Assembly (NCBI GenBank): GCA_039809865.1
Contig: JBDHVW010000023.1
Coordinates: forward strand, 1-64,000
DNA: 64,000 nucleotides
Direction: 5' to 3'
Source of the DNA: QWHO01 sp039809865
GTDB taxonomy: Bacteria > Vulcanimicrobiota > Xenobia > Xenobiales > QWHO01
The translations under genes and the position numbers were made by a program. Within the stretch, counting starts at the first letter, position 1, and every line of letters begins with the position of its first letter. Below, piece after piece: positions 52,803-60,170 of this stretch. The notes beneath the pieces are model-generated. The model saw only the letters and a list, made by a program, of their open reading frames with translations. It did not search any database and was not told where the DNA came from.

Positions 52803-53951
52803 ATGCAATTTGGCGACGCGATCAACAACGCTTTCGAGCGCACCAAGTATCTACTCTGGGAGCGCCGCTCCCGCACCCGCTGGCGCAACTTCGCGCTCCT
52901 GAGCTGGCTCTGCGGCTATTCGGGCGGAGGCGGCGGGGGAGGCGGCGGCGACTTCAGCTCGCTGTTCAAAGGCACCGGTGACAAGCGCGACACCTCGATG
53001 CGGTTGCTGCTCGGGTGCTCGCTGGCCTCGGCCCTGGGCGCGGGCGCGAGCGAGTTCGACGAGATCAAGCCCTACATCGGCCTGATCCTGGTGCTGTGCC
53101 TGGGCATCTTCGCCCTGAGCATGTTCGTGCTCTACGCCAGCAACTTCGCCCGCGTCATCCTGGTCGAGAACATCGTGCACGACCGCGACGCGATCGCCGA
53201 GCCCTGGTCCCGCCTTTCCGGCATGGGCTGGTCGGTGCTCTGGTGGGGCGTGGGCTATTTCTTTGTCAGCGCCGTCATCCTCGGCCTGCTGGTGGTCGCG
53301 CCGGGCGTCGGCATCGCCGTGATGGGCGAGCACGACCCGGGCATGTACCTCCTCTATCTCCCGTTCTTCCTCTGGCTCTTCGCGGTCTTGCTGCCGCTGG
53401 GCTTCATCCAGGGCTACTTCCAGGAGATCGTCATCCCGCTGATGTACCGGCAGAAGTGCTCCTCGACTGAAGCCTGGGCCATCTTCAAACCCCTCTTCAA
53501 CGCCCAGAAGGGCAAGTGGATCGTCTACATGCTGCTCCACTTCTTCCTGGTCATGGCGGCCAGCATCGTGGCCAGCATGATTATGCTGATGGTGCTGCTG
53601 ATGGTCGGCCTCGTGCTGGGCCTGCCGACGCTGGCCATGTTCGCCGTCAGCTCGACCGCCGGCATCGTGACCGCGGTGGTCACGGGCACGCTGTTCGTGA
53701 TCGCCTGCTTCGTGTTCGGCTGCCTGCTGACGATGCCGGTGACCGTGCTGGGACGCAGCTTCTCGATGTATATCCTGCAGCAGGTCGCCCCCGAGTATGG
53801 CTTCCTGCCGCTGGGTGGCCGCCCCCTGAGCGTCGACCCGATCACCGGGATGGTGCAGGGCCCCGAAGCCGGAGTCGGGCTCAACCCGGCCGAGACGCAG
53901 CCGATGCCGACCGAATCCTCCGAGTGGAGCGACATGCCCCCCCATGGATAA
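52803..53951 (+). CDS. multi-pass membrane protein with poly-Gly segment, 382 aa
   Basis: The opening MQFGDAINNAFERTKYLLWE, then RRSRTRWRNFALLSWLCGYS, is followed by a run of nine glycines, and then about six TM helices. The arrangement (N-terminal A-F-x-x-T-K-x-x-L, R-W, Gly run, then TMs) resembles DUF7544/glycerophosphodiesterase-membrane-domain-like proteins of unknown function. The C-terminal 60 residues are Pro/Gly-rich and cytoplasmic. The 3' end overlaps msrB by 8 nt, so the two are co-transcribed. Confidence 0.55.
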   Translation: MQFGDAINNAFERTKYLLWERRSRTRWRNFALLSWLCGYSGGGGGGGGGDFSSLFKGTGDKRDTSMRLLLGCSLASALGAGASEFDEIKPYIGLILVLCLGIFALSMFVLYASNFARVILVENIVHDRDAIAEPWSRLSGMGWSVLWWGVGYFFVSAVILGLLVVAPGVGIAVMGEHDPGMYLLYLPFFLWLFAVLLPLGFIQGYFQEIVIPLMYRQKCSSTEAWAIFKPLFNAQKGKWIVYMLLHFFLVMAASIVASMIMLMVLLMVGLVLGLPTLAMFAVSSTAGIVTAVVTGTLFVIACFVFGCLLTMPVTVLGRSFSMYILQQVAPEYGFLPLGGRPLSVDPITGMVQGPEAGVGLNPAETQPMPTESSEWSDMPPHG

Positions 53952-54318
53952 AGATTGGAAGACCTGTCTGACCCCCGAGCAGTATCGCATCTTGCGCGAG
54001 AAGGGCACCGAGCGCGCCTTCACCGGCAAGTATTACGCCCACAAAGAGGACGGCACTTACCTCTGCGCCGGATGCGGCCACGAGCTGTTCAGCTCCGACA
54101 CCAAGTTCGACTCGGGCACGGGCTGGCCGAGCTTCTACCGGCCGGTCGACCCGAGTGCGGTTGGGGAGGAGCACGATGCCACCCATGGCATGGTGCGCAC
54201 CGAGGTGGTCTGCAGCAAGTGCGGCGGCCATCTGGGCCACGTGTTCCCGGACGGGCCCAACCCCACCGGGTTGCGCTACTGCATCAACTCCGAGTCGCTG
54301 GACTTCAAGCCTGCATGA
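53944..54318 (+). CDS. msrB: peptide-methionine (R)-S-oxide reductase
   Basis: 124 residues, a complete single-domain MsrB. CAGCGHELFSSDTKFDSGTG, then WPSF, and CSKCGGHLGHVFPDGPNPTG carry the two zinc CxxC pairs. The catalytic Cys113 is in LRYCINSESLDF. It reduces methionine-R-sulfoxide in proteins using thioredoxin. No signal peptide, so cytosolic. It overlaps both neighbours (8 nt before, ATGA after); coupling to a Fur-family regulator suggests an oxidative-stress or metal-stress unit. Confidence 0.95.
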   Translation: MDKDWKTCLTPEQYRILREKGTERAFTGKYYAHKEDGTYLCAGCGHELFSSDTKFDSGTGWPSFYRPVDPSAVGEEHDATHGMVRTEVVCSKCGGHLGHVFPDGPNPTGLRYCINSESLDFKPA

Positions 54319-54728
54319 TCGCATCCGTCCTGCGCGAGAAGGGCTTGCGGGCCACTCCCCAGCGCACGGTCATCCTCGAGCTGCTGCACGAGGTCGAGGG
54401 GCATCGCCACCAGACCGCGCAAGAGCTGTTCCAGCAGGCGCAGGACCGTCTGCCGGGCCTGAATCTGGCCACCATCTACCGCACTCTGGAGGGCCTGTTC
54501 GAGGCGGGCCTGGTCGACCGTATGGACGCGGGCGAATCGGTTCGCTACTCGCTGCGTGACCCGCACCACCTGCACGGTCACCTGCACTGCCGCCAGTGCG
54601 GCCATGGTCCCGAGATCGGCTCCGATGATCTGGGCTCGATCGCCCGCCTGATTGGCGAGCGGTACGGGTTCGTGCTGGACGTGAACCACCTGACCCTCAG
54701 CGGCGTTTGCCAGAGCTGCTCGACCTAG
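54315..54728 (+). CDS. Fur-family metalloregulator
   Basis: 137 residues; the ATG overlaps the msrB TGA. A winged helix (LRATPQRTVILELLHEVEGH, then LNLATIYRTLEGLFEAGLVD) is followed by the dimerisation domain with HHLHGHLHCRQCG and a C-terminal CQSC. The two CxxC pairs form the structural zinc site. The usual PerR regulatory Asp position reads Ser (SVRYSLRD), so a peroxide-sensing PerR is not supported. Fur- or Zur-type specificity remains open. It may regulate its own operon (membrane protein, msrB, fur-like). Confidence 0.88.
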   Translation: MIASVLREKGLRATPQRTVILELLHEVEGHRHQTAQELFQQAQDRLPGLNLATIYRTLEGLFEAGLVDRMDAGESVRYSLRDPHHLHGHLHCRQCGHGPEIGSDDLGSIARLIGERYGFVLDVNHLTLSGVCQSCST

Positions 54729-54732
54729 AGTT

Positions 54733-55626
54733 ATGGGCCATTTCGTCGCTGGAGAGTGGGTTTCGGGTTGGTACAAAGCGGACGCCAAAGGCCACTTCGT
54801 CCGCCCCGAGACGACCTTCCGCGGCACCGCCGAGCCCGTCAGCGGACGCTACCACCTGTATGTCTCGCTGGCCTGTCCCTGGGCCCACCGCACGCTGATC
54901 GCGCGCAGCCTGCTGGGGCTGACGGAGCACATCGCGGTCACGGTGGTGGACTGGTTTCTCGACGACGACGGCTGGCGCTTCTTCGAAGGGCAGCCCGAGC
55001 CGCTGTTCGGCTTCACCCGTCTGCGTGAGCTCTACCGAAAGGCCGACGAGCACTACACGGGCCGCGTCACCGTCCCGGTTCTGTGGGACAGAGAGCGCGG
55101 CACCATCGTGCAGAATGAGTCGCGCGAGATCCTGCGCCAGCTCTGCACCGTATTCAAGCCGTTGAGCAACGGTCGCGAGCTCTCACCGCCACACCAGCGA
55201 GCCGAGATCGACTCCGTCCTGGACGACATTTACAACCCCATCAACAACGGCGTTTATCGCTGCGGGTTCGCCCACACCCAGGTGGCCTACGACGAGGCGG
55301 TCAAAGCGCTCTACGCTGCGCTGGACAAGTACGAGGAGCGCCTGGCAAGTCGAACCTTCCTTTGCGGTGAGGAGCTCACCGAGGCCGACATCTGCCTCTT
55401 CACCACCCTGGTCCGCTTCGATCCGGTCTACAGCGTGCATTTCAAGTGCAGCCGCAAGCGCATTCAGGACTACCCGAACCTCCATCGCTTCACCAGGGCC
55501 GTTTACCATACGCCGGGCGTCACCGAGACGGTCGACTTCGACCATATCCGCAACCACTACTACGTTTCTCACGATTTTATCAACCCGCGCCGCATCGTGG
55601 CGGCGATGCCGGACCTCCCCCTGTAA
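54733..55626 (+). CDS. glutathionyl-hydroquinone reductase (Xi-class GST, YqjG type)
   Basis: 297 residues, 4 bp after the Fur-family stop. The Xi-class signature ACPWAHRTLIARSLLGL has catalytic Cys48. WFLDDDGWRFFEGQ, TVPVLWDRERGTIVQNESREI, NNGVYRCGFAHTQVAYDEAV and TEADICLFTTLVRFDPVY follow in the family order. The enzyme reduces glutathionyl-hydroquinones to hydroquinones, recycling oxidised quinones. Location after msrB and a metalloregulator fits a redox-stress operon. Confidence 0.93.
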   Translation: MGHFVAGEWVSGWYKADAKGHFVRPETTFRGTAEPVSGRYHLYVSLACPWAHRTLIARSLLGLTEHIAVTVVDWFLDDDGWRFFEGQPEPLFGFTRLRELYRKADEHYTGRVTVPVLWDRERGTIVQNESREILRQLCTVFKPLSNGRELSPPHQRAEIDSVLDDIYNPINNGVYRCGFAHTQVAYDEAVKALYAALDKYEERLASRTFLCGEELTEADICLFTTLVRFDPVYSVHFKCSRKRIQDYPNLHRFTRAVYHTPGVTETVDFDHIRNHYYVSHDFINPRRIVAAMPDLPL

Positions 55627-55660
55627 GAGGTTTTTCAGGGCGGTACGGCATCCTGGTCCC

Positions 55661-57223
55661 GTGCAGGTCCGCGCGCTTCAAAAACTCTCTTGGCAATCGT
55701 CGCTCTCCCGGCCGACCGCGGCCCACGCCGCCACGCAGTCGAGCGACCAGTTCGCACCCGGCCAGACCTCGGAATTGCCGCGCCTGCAGCTCGTTCCCGA
55801 CAGCTTCCCCCCGGTGGAGACGGAAGGCTGGCGCCTGAGCGACCTGGCGGACGTGGGCGAGACGCTCAAGCAGGCGCGCGCGATCGTCAACCGCACCGCT
55901 CCGTTCAAGAGCTACGTCGTCAACGGCAACAGCGGCAGCGGGATGACCACCCTGCTCAAAGCGATGGCGGGCGAATTCCATGCCCGGGGCACCCCCACGA
56001 TCTTCGTCCAGGGCGCCTTCCTGAACGGCAGCGTCCGCGACCTGTTTGCGCGAGCCCGCGAGAAGAAGGCGGTCATCTTCGTGGACGGCCTGGACGGGCT
56101 GGCCCCAATTCGCAACAAGGATCATGCCAACCAGACGATGCTGCAGGTGGCGCAGGAGCTCGAGAAGGGAGACGTGCAGGTCATCGCGGGCACCAGCCGC
56201 ACCGATATGGTGGATGCCGAGGTGATGACCCACCTCCCCGGCCTGCTGACCATCGCCCAGCCCCGCAACGAGATCGAGCGCAAGGGGATCATCGACGCGC
56301 TGGTCAAGCGCAAAGGACTCGAGGCCGATCCGGACGAGCTGACCGAGATGGCCGCCGCCACGCGCGGGAAGGGGCCTTCGGACCTGAATGCCATCCTGGA
56401 TATCGCCGTGCAGCGAGCCGGGGGGAAGAAGCTCTCGGATGGCGACCTGATGGAAGCCCGCCTGACGTTCCTCTCCGGTCCCCCCGAGCCGATCACGGTG
56501 GATGACCGGTTCTTTCGCATCTCGGTGGCTCACGAGATGGGCCACGTGGTGACGCGTCACGTTTTCCAGCAGATGGGCCGGGTGAGCACCAATCCGGACG
56601 AGCTGCCGCAAGCGATCGACCTGGTCAGCTTCCATCCCCGTCAGGGCGCGCAGGCCTTCGTCAACCTGATGTTCGGCGGCAACAATGGCAAAACGTTTGA
56701 GTACTACTTCGCCGAGATGTCTTCCGACTACGGCGGCCGCGCGGCCGAATACTTCTTCGGCAAGGGTCACCTCTCGGCGGGGCCCGGCGGCGACCTGAAC
56801 CACGCCGAGGACCTGGCGTCCAAGGCGGACGCACTGGCCAAAGAGGCCGTCAGCAAAGGGATGGGGCAGACGTCGGGGGTCGACATCAACGCGCCCACGG
56901 CTCCCGCCGACGTTTCCAGGCTGAAGTCGACGGCCGAGAAGGTGGCTTACAGCGTGGTCGCCTTCTACGGGCCGTTCATCAAGGACTTTGCCAATGAGAT
57001 GCTGGAGCGCCAGAAATCGGGCGCGACGCTGAACTTTACCGGCCGCGAGCTCACCAGCCGCCTCGTCGCCTGGGAGCGCGAGCGCGCGGTGCCTCTGGCG
57101 GTGCTGATGAACCAGGTGCGCGCGCTGCGCGACGAGCTGCGCCCGGCCGTGCCGCAGGTCTTCGATACCGAGTCCAACCGCTGGCTGCCCGCGTCGACCT
57201 TCGCCGAGAAGCTGGCCTTCTGA
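55661..57223 (+). CDS. FtsH-like protein with inactive AAA domain and intact M41 metalloprotease motifs
   Basis: 520 residues from a GTG, with no TM helices. The N-terminus MQVRALQKLSWQSSLSRP is followed by an Ala/Ser/Gln-rich linker (to about 55). The AAA domain (about 80-270) aligns with FtsH but lacks key residues. Walker A is GNSGSGMTT (Met95 for Lys). Walker B is VIFVDGLDGL (Gly143 for Glu). The sensor-1 Asn is Ser (GTSRTD), and the RPGRFD arginine-finger segment is missing. The M41 domain keeps H291-E292-x-x-H295 (AHEMGHVV), DYGGRAAEYFFG and the third zinc ligand D378 (GPGGDLNHAEDLA). A zinc protease without ATP hydrolysis is inferred. The next gene starts at its stop. Confidence 0.85.
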   Translation: MQVRALQKLSWQSSLSRPTAAHAATQSSDQFAPGQTSELPRLQLVPDSFPPVETEGWRLSDLADVGETLKQARAIVNRTAPFKSYVVNGNSGSGMTTLLKAMAGEFHARGTPTIFVQGAFLNGSVRDLFARAREKKAVIFVDGLDGLAPIRNKDHANQTMLQVAQELEKGDVQVIAGTSRTDMVDAEVMTHLPGLLTIAQPRNEIERKGIIDALVKRKGLEADPDELTEMAAATRGKGPSDLNAILDIAVQRAGGKKLSDGDLMEARLTFLSGPPEPITVDDRFFRISVAHEMGHVVTRHVFQQMGRVSTNPDELPQAIDLVSFHPRQGAQAFVNLMFGGNNGKTFEYYFAEMSSDYGGRAAEYFFGKGHLSAGPGGDLNHAEDLASKADALAKEAVSKGMGQTSGVDINAPTAPADVSRLKSTAEKVAYSVVAFYGPFIKDFANEMLERQKSGATLNFTGRELTSRLVAWERERAVPLAVLMNQVRALRDELRPAVPQVFDTESNRWLPASTFAEKLAF

Positions 57224-57838
57224 ATGCACGTCCGTCCTCTGGCCGCGTCGCCGCTGCGTGAGCGCGCCAAGAAGCTCTATGTCGAGATTCCTCCCGAGCC
57301 GGCCAAACCAGCCGAACTGGTGAAGCTAGAGCGTCAGCGGACGGCTTTGCGGGTCGGCGCCGCCGGAGTGGCCGCGCTGCATCTCGCCCCCGCCCTGCTG
57401 GGAAACCCCTGGGGAAGCTACACCGGAATGTTGGGCGCGACCGTGTCCAGCGTCTTTCTGGCCGCCGCCGCGGGTGCCGCGGTGGAGGATAAGCGACCCA
57501 AAGGGGACTGGCCGATCCCCGTGGCTCTGTTCGGCACCATGGCCGTCAGCGCGGCCCTGGGAGTGGCCGCCTGTTTCTATGGCAACCCCGTCCTCTGGAC
57601 CCTGGACCTGGCCGTGGGAGTGACCGGGATGGTGCTGGGAACGCGTCTGCTCGAACAAGCCAGCGACTTTGACCACAGCCGCCTGCTGAGCGGCTACGAG
57701 AAGGCCCACGCCGCCTGGGAGCTGGACGCGGCCAAAGCTCTCGAGCCCCGTGGAGCGGCCGGCCCGCGCGAGATGGGCGAGCGGGACGGCGCGGTCATGA
57801 TCGGCGGGGTGCGCCTCCCGAAGAAATCCAGTTCTTGA
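57224..57838 (+). CDS. orphan membrane protein with IGG-basic tail, 204 aa
   Basis: The ATG immediately follows the FtsH-like stop, so it is in the same operon. MHVRPLAASPLRERAKKLYV is a non-signal N-terminus like that of its neighbour. Four TM helices (about residues 45-140, including GMLGATVSSVFLAAAAGAAV and LAVGVTGMVLGTRLL) are followed by a cytoplasmic tail ending DGAVMIGGVRLPKKSSS, which resembles the C-terminus at 5339. It could be the membrane partner or anchor of the soluble FtsH-like protein; that is inferred only from gene order. Convergent overlap of 44 nt with the GT2 gene. Confidence 0.6.
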   Translation: MHVRPLAASPLRERAKKLYVEIPPEPAKPAELVKLERQRTALRVGAAGVAALHLAPALLGNPWGSYTGMLGATVSSVFLAAAAGAAVEDKRPKGDWPIPVALFGTMAVSAALGVAACFYGNPVLWTLDLAVGVTGMVLGTRLLEQASDFDHSRLLSGYEKAHAAWELDAAKALEPRGAAGPREMGERDGAVMIGGVRLPKKSSS

Positions 57839-58520
57839 GCGCTTTGAGTCGGCTCTTGAGCAGCGTCCCGTAAATCCGGATCGAGTCGCTCCAGAGATTG
57901 AAGTGAGAGCTCTCGTTCTCGCCGATGTAGACGGTCTGGATGGTGACCTGGCGCAGCGGACGCTTGCGCAGGTAGAGCAGCACCTCGAGCTCGTACTCGT
58001 AGCCGTTGGACTCGATCGTGCTCAACTCGGGCAGCCAGACGCGCGGGAGCCCGCGCAGTCCCGTCTGGGTGTCGCGAATGAAGCGTCCGACCAGCAGGAA
58101 GAAGACCACGCGGGTCAGCACGTTGCCGGCCATGCGCACCAGCGGAACGCCCTTGCGGGTGAAGCTGCGCACGCCCAGCACCAGGGTCTCGGGGTGCTTC
58201 CAGAGCTCCTCGGCGCACAGCCAGGCGTCCTCCGCCCGGTGCTGGCCGTCGGCGTCCAGCGTGACCACGCCCACCTCGTCGGCCGGAGCGGTGTCCCAGA
58301 GGTAGCGCTGCCCCGTCTTCAGGGCCGCGCCCTTCCCCTGGTTCTGCCTGTGCACCAGCAAAGTGACCCCCTCGAGTCGATCGAAGATGGCCTGGCACTC
58401 GGGCTTGCTGCCGTCGTTCACCACGACGATGCGCGAGAAACCGACCTTTTTGACGGCTTCCACGACCTCGAGCAACATCTCGTTGGGCTGGTAGGCGGGG
58501 ATCAGGGCGGCGACGGACAT
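57795..58520 (-). CDS. family 2 glycosyltransferase (polyprenyl-phosphate sugar transferase-like)
   Basis: 241 residues. The GT-A fold has ALIPAYQPNEMLLEVVEAV, VVVNDGSKPE, HRQNQGKGAALKTG and a DxD motif in TLDADGQHRAED. DTQTGLRGLPR and NGYEYELEVLL are characteristic of DPM/ArnC-like members that load a sugar onto a polyprenyl phosphate. One or two hydrophobic segments around 135-155 may associate with the membrane. It could supply the lipid-linked sugar donor used by the GT39/ArnT-like enzyme at 60171. It is divergent from the PAP2 gene. Confidence 0.85.
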   Translation of the reverse strand: MSVAALIPAYQPNEMLLEVVEAVKKVGFSRIVVVNDGSKPECQAIFDRLEGVTLLVHRQNQGKGAALKTGQRYLWDTAPADEVGVVTLDADGQHRAEDAWLCAEELWKHPETLVLGVRSFTRKGVPLVRMAGNVLTRVVFFLLVGRFIRDTQTGLRGLPRVWLPELSTIESNGYEYELEVLLYLRKRPLRQVTIQTVYIGENESSHFNLWSDSIRIYGTLLKSRLKALKNWISSGGAPRRS

Positions 58521-58537
58521 CCGCCAACCTTCGCGGG

Positions 58538-58570
58538 TTTCATCTTAACTTCATTTTCGCCCGCTAGGCT
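58538..58570 (+). promoter_or_regulatory. TTCAT direct-repeat promoter upstream of PAP2
   Basis: TTTCATCTTAACTTCATTTT places two TTCAT half-sites 11 bp apart (58539 and 58550), then CTAGGCT as a possible -10, 6-12 bp before the GTG. An 11-bp spaced direct repeat close to the -10 is the layout bound by OmpR/PhoB-class response regulators. A matching site precedes 60171. Confidence 0.5.
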
Positions 58571-58576
58571 GTCGGG

Positions 58577-59149
58577 GTGCGATACTTTTACCTCGTGCTG
58601 CTGGTGGTAGCGCTGGGCCTTTTCTGGCTCACGGAGGAGACGCTGGAGGGCGAGATGCGGGTCGTGGATACGGCGGTGCTGAGCCGGTTCCAGGTCTGGC
58701 GGGCACCCGCGCTGGACCGCCTGGCCGTGGGTATCAGCCTGCTGGGCGCCGCCCCCGGCACGCTGCTGATGACCATCCTGGCCTATCTCAAGCTCGCCCG
58801 GCGCGACGGCCGGACGCTGCTGGTCGTGATGGCCGGCGGCACCGTCCTGACCGTGTGCCTCAAGCAGATCTTCGCGGTCACGCGCCCCTCGCCGGTCGAT
58901 TCGCTGTTGCCCGCCGCGGGATTCAGCTACCCCAGCGGCCACGCCCTGATGGCTGTCTGTCTCTACGGCTACCTGGGCTTTCTCGCCTGGCGGGCCCGTA
59001 AGCCCTGGCTCACGGCCCTTTGCCTGGCGCTCGTCCTGAGTATCGAGTGGAGCCGGCTCTATCTCAACGTGCACTGGCCCAGCGACATCCTGGCCGGCAC
59101 CCTGACCGCCTCGCTCTGGCTGGCGTTTTGCCTGAGCCAACGCCGGTGA
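58577..59149 (+). CDS. PAP2-family phosphatase, membrane
   Basis: 190 residues from a GTG, with five to six TM helices. The three PAP2 motifs are complete: KQIFAVTRPSP (K-x6-RP), YPSGHAL (PSGH) and SRLYLNVHWPSDILAG (SR-x5-H-x3-D). Such enzymes remove phosphate from undecaprenyl pyrophosphate, phosphatidic acid or lipid A at the periplasmic face. It overlaps the DUF347 gene by 4 nt (GTGA). The context of lipid-linked sugar enzymes suggests recycling of a polyprenyl carrier or lipid A dephosphorylation. Confidence 0.88.
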   Translation: MRYFYLVLLVVALGLFWLTEETLEGEMRVVDTAVLSRFQVWRAPALDRLAVGISLLGAAPGTLLMTILAYLKLARRDGRTLLVVMAGGTVLTVCLKQIFAVTRPSPVDSLLPAAGFSYPSGHALMAVCLYGYLGFLAWRARKPWLTALCLALVLSIEWSRLYLNVHWPSDILAGTLTASLWLAFCLSQRR

Positions 59150-59877
59150 GCAAGGTTCCCCAGGTCACCCTGGCCTTCTGGGCCATCAAGATTCTGGCCA
59201 CCACCCTGGGCGAGACGGCCGGCGATGCCGTCACGATGACCTGGAATCTGGGCTACGCCAAAGGGAGCCTGATCTTCCTGGCCGCCTTCGCCGTGGCGCT
59301 GACGGCTCAGCTCAGTGCCAGACGCTGCCTTCCCGCGCTCTATTGGGCGGTCGTGGTGACCACCACCACGGTCGGCACGACCATGTCCGACTACCTGGAC
59401 CGCTCGCTGGGACTGGGCTATCCTCGCGCTTCGGCCCTGCTCCTCGGCCTGGTTCTTCTCACTCTGGCTGTCTGGCGCCTCACCCGCGGGCGCGTCCAGT
59501 TCCAAGAAGTGACCGGGGGCCCCGATGAAGCGTTCTACTGGCTCACGATCTTGCTCGCCAACACCCTGGGGACGGCTCTGGGCGACTTTACGGCCGATGA
59601 CCTCGGCTTCGGCTTCGGCCGAGCAGCGCTGTTGTTTGCAGGCCTTCTGGTGCTGGTCGTGGGCGGTCATTTCGCCGCCCGCAGGCTGGACGCGCTCTGG
59701 TTCTGGGCGGCCTACATCCTGACGCGGCCCTTCGGCGCGACGCTGGGAGACACGTTGACCAAGCCCCTGGACATGGGCGGCCTCGACCTGGGGCGGATCG
59801 CATCGTCCCTGGTCCTGGGACTGGCGATGATGCTGTTGATTCAGTTCCACTACGACCGCAAGAGAGGCGCTCGATGA
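59146..59877 (+). CDS. DUF347 (COG4705) membrane protein
   Basis: 243 residues from a GTG overlapping the PAP2 stop. It consists of repeated units of two TM helices, each with the motif FWAIKILATTLGETAGDAVT, then variants TTTTVGTTMSDYLD, LLANTLGTALGDFTADD and ILTRPFGATLGDTLTKP. This T-L-G-x-x-x-G-D repeat defines DUF347 proteins. Some relatives have been linked to manganese export, but function here is unproven. It is co-transcribed with the PAP2 phosphatase. Confidence 0.85.
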   Translation: MSKVPQVTLAFWAIKILATTLGETAGDAVTMTWNLGYAKGSLIFLAAFAVALTAQLSARRCLPALYWAVVVTTTTVGTTMSDYLDRSLGLGYPRASALLLGLVLLTLAVWRLTRGRVQFQEVTGGPDEAFYWLTILLANTLGTALGDFTADDLGFGFGRAALLFAGLLVLVVGGHFAARRLDALWFWAAYILTRPFGATLGDTLTKPLDMGGLDLGRIASSLVLGLAMMLLIQFHYDRKRGAR

Positions 59878-60170
59878 GACCACCCGGCCGGTGCCACGGC
59901 CAGCCAGTTTCTACGAACGTCCTCGAAGCCGTCTCCAATTCCGTGAGCGCAACGTGGTGGTCGCCCCGTGGAGCTGATGCAGACCCGGTCGCGCGAAGAC
60001 ACGCTGGGCAAGGTGGGGACGCAGGTGGCCGAGAAGGACGTGCGCGTGAGGATTCCGGAGGCCACTCCCGAGACGGTGCCTATCGTAGGAGCGAACGGTG
60101 GCTGGCAGCCGCTGAGCCGTCTGGCGACGCTCTTCATCGCAACTTCATCTTCCCTGGCTAGTGTGCAGGA
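59878..60170. other. gene-poor gap with a doubtful small ORF
   Basis: 293 bp between the DUF347 gene and the GT39 gene. A frame from GTG 59968 to 60174 would encode 68 residues (TPETVPIVGANGGWQPLSRL near the end) and overlaps the next ATG (ATGA). The preceding frame carries RPASFYERPRSRLQFRERN and stops at 59958, so the two may be pieces of one frameshifted gene. No homologue recognised. The last 40 bp hold the TTCAT-box promoter, which argues against a functional coding end here. Confidence 0.3.
60132..60164 (+). promoter_or_regulatory. TTCAT direct-repeat promoter upstream of GT39
   Basis: CTTCATCGCAACTTCATCTT has TTCAT at 60133 and 60144 (11 bp apart), then GGCTAGTGT as a possible -10. 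It aligns without gaps to the site at 58538, including its distance to the start codon; about 28 of 39 positions are identical. Confidence 0.5.

Noticed and set aside
54315..54728. Assignment of the Fur-family protein as PerR because it follows msrB
   Set aside because: The Asp needed for PerR peroxide sensing is replaced by Ser at the corresponding position, so only the family name is kept.
59874..60161. 95-codon frame overlapping the DUF347 stop by ATGA
   Set aside because: Arg/Gly/Ser-rich composition, no recognisable fold, and two other frames compete; the region also carries the GT39 promoter.
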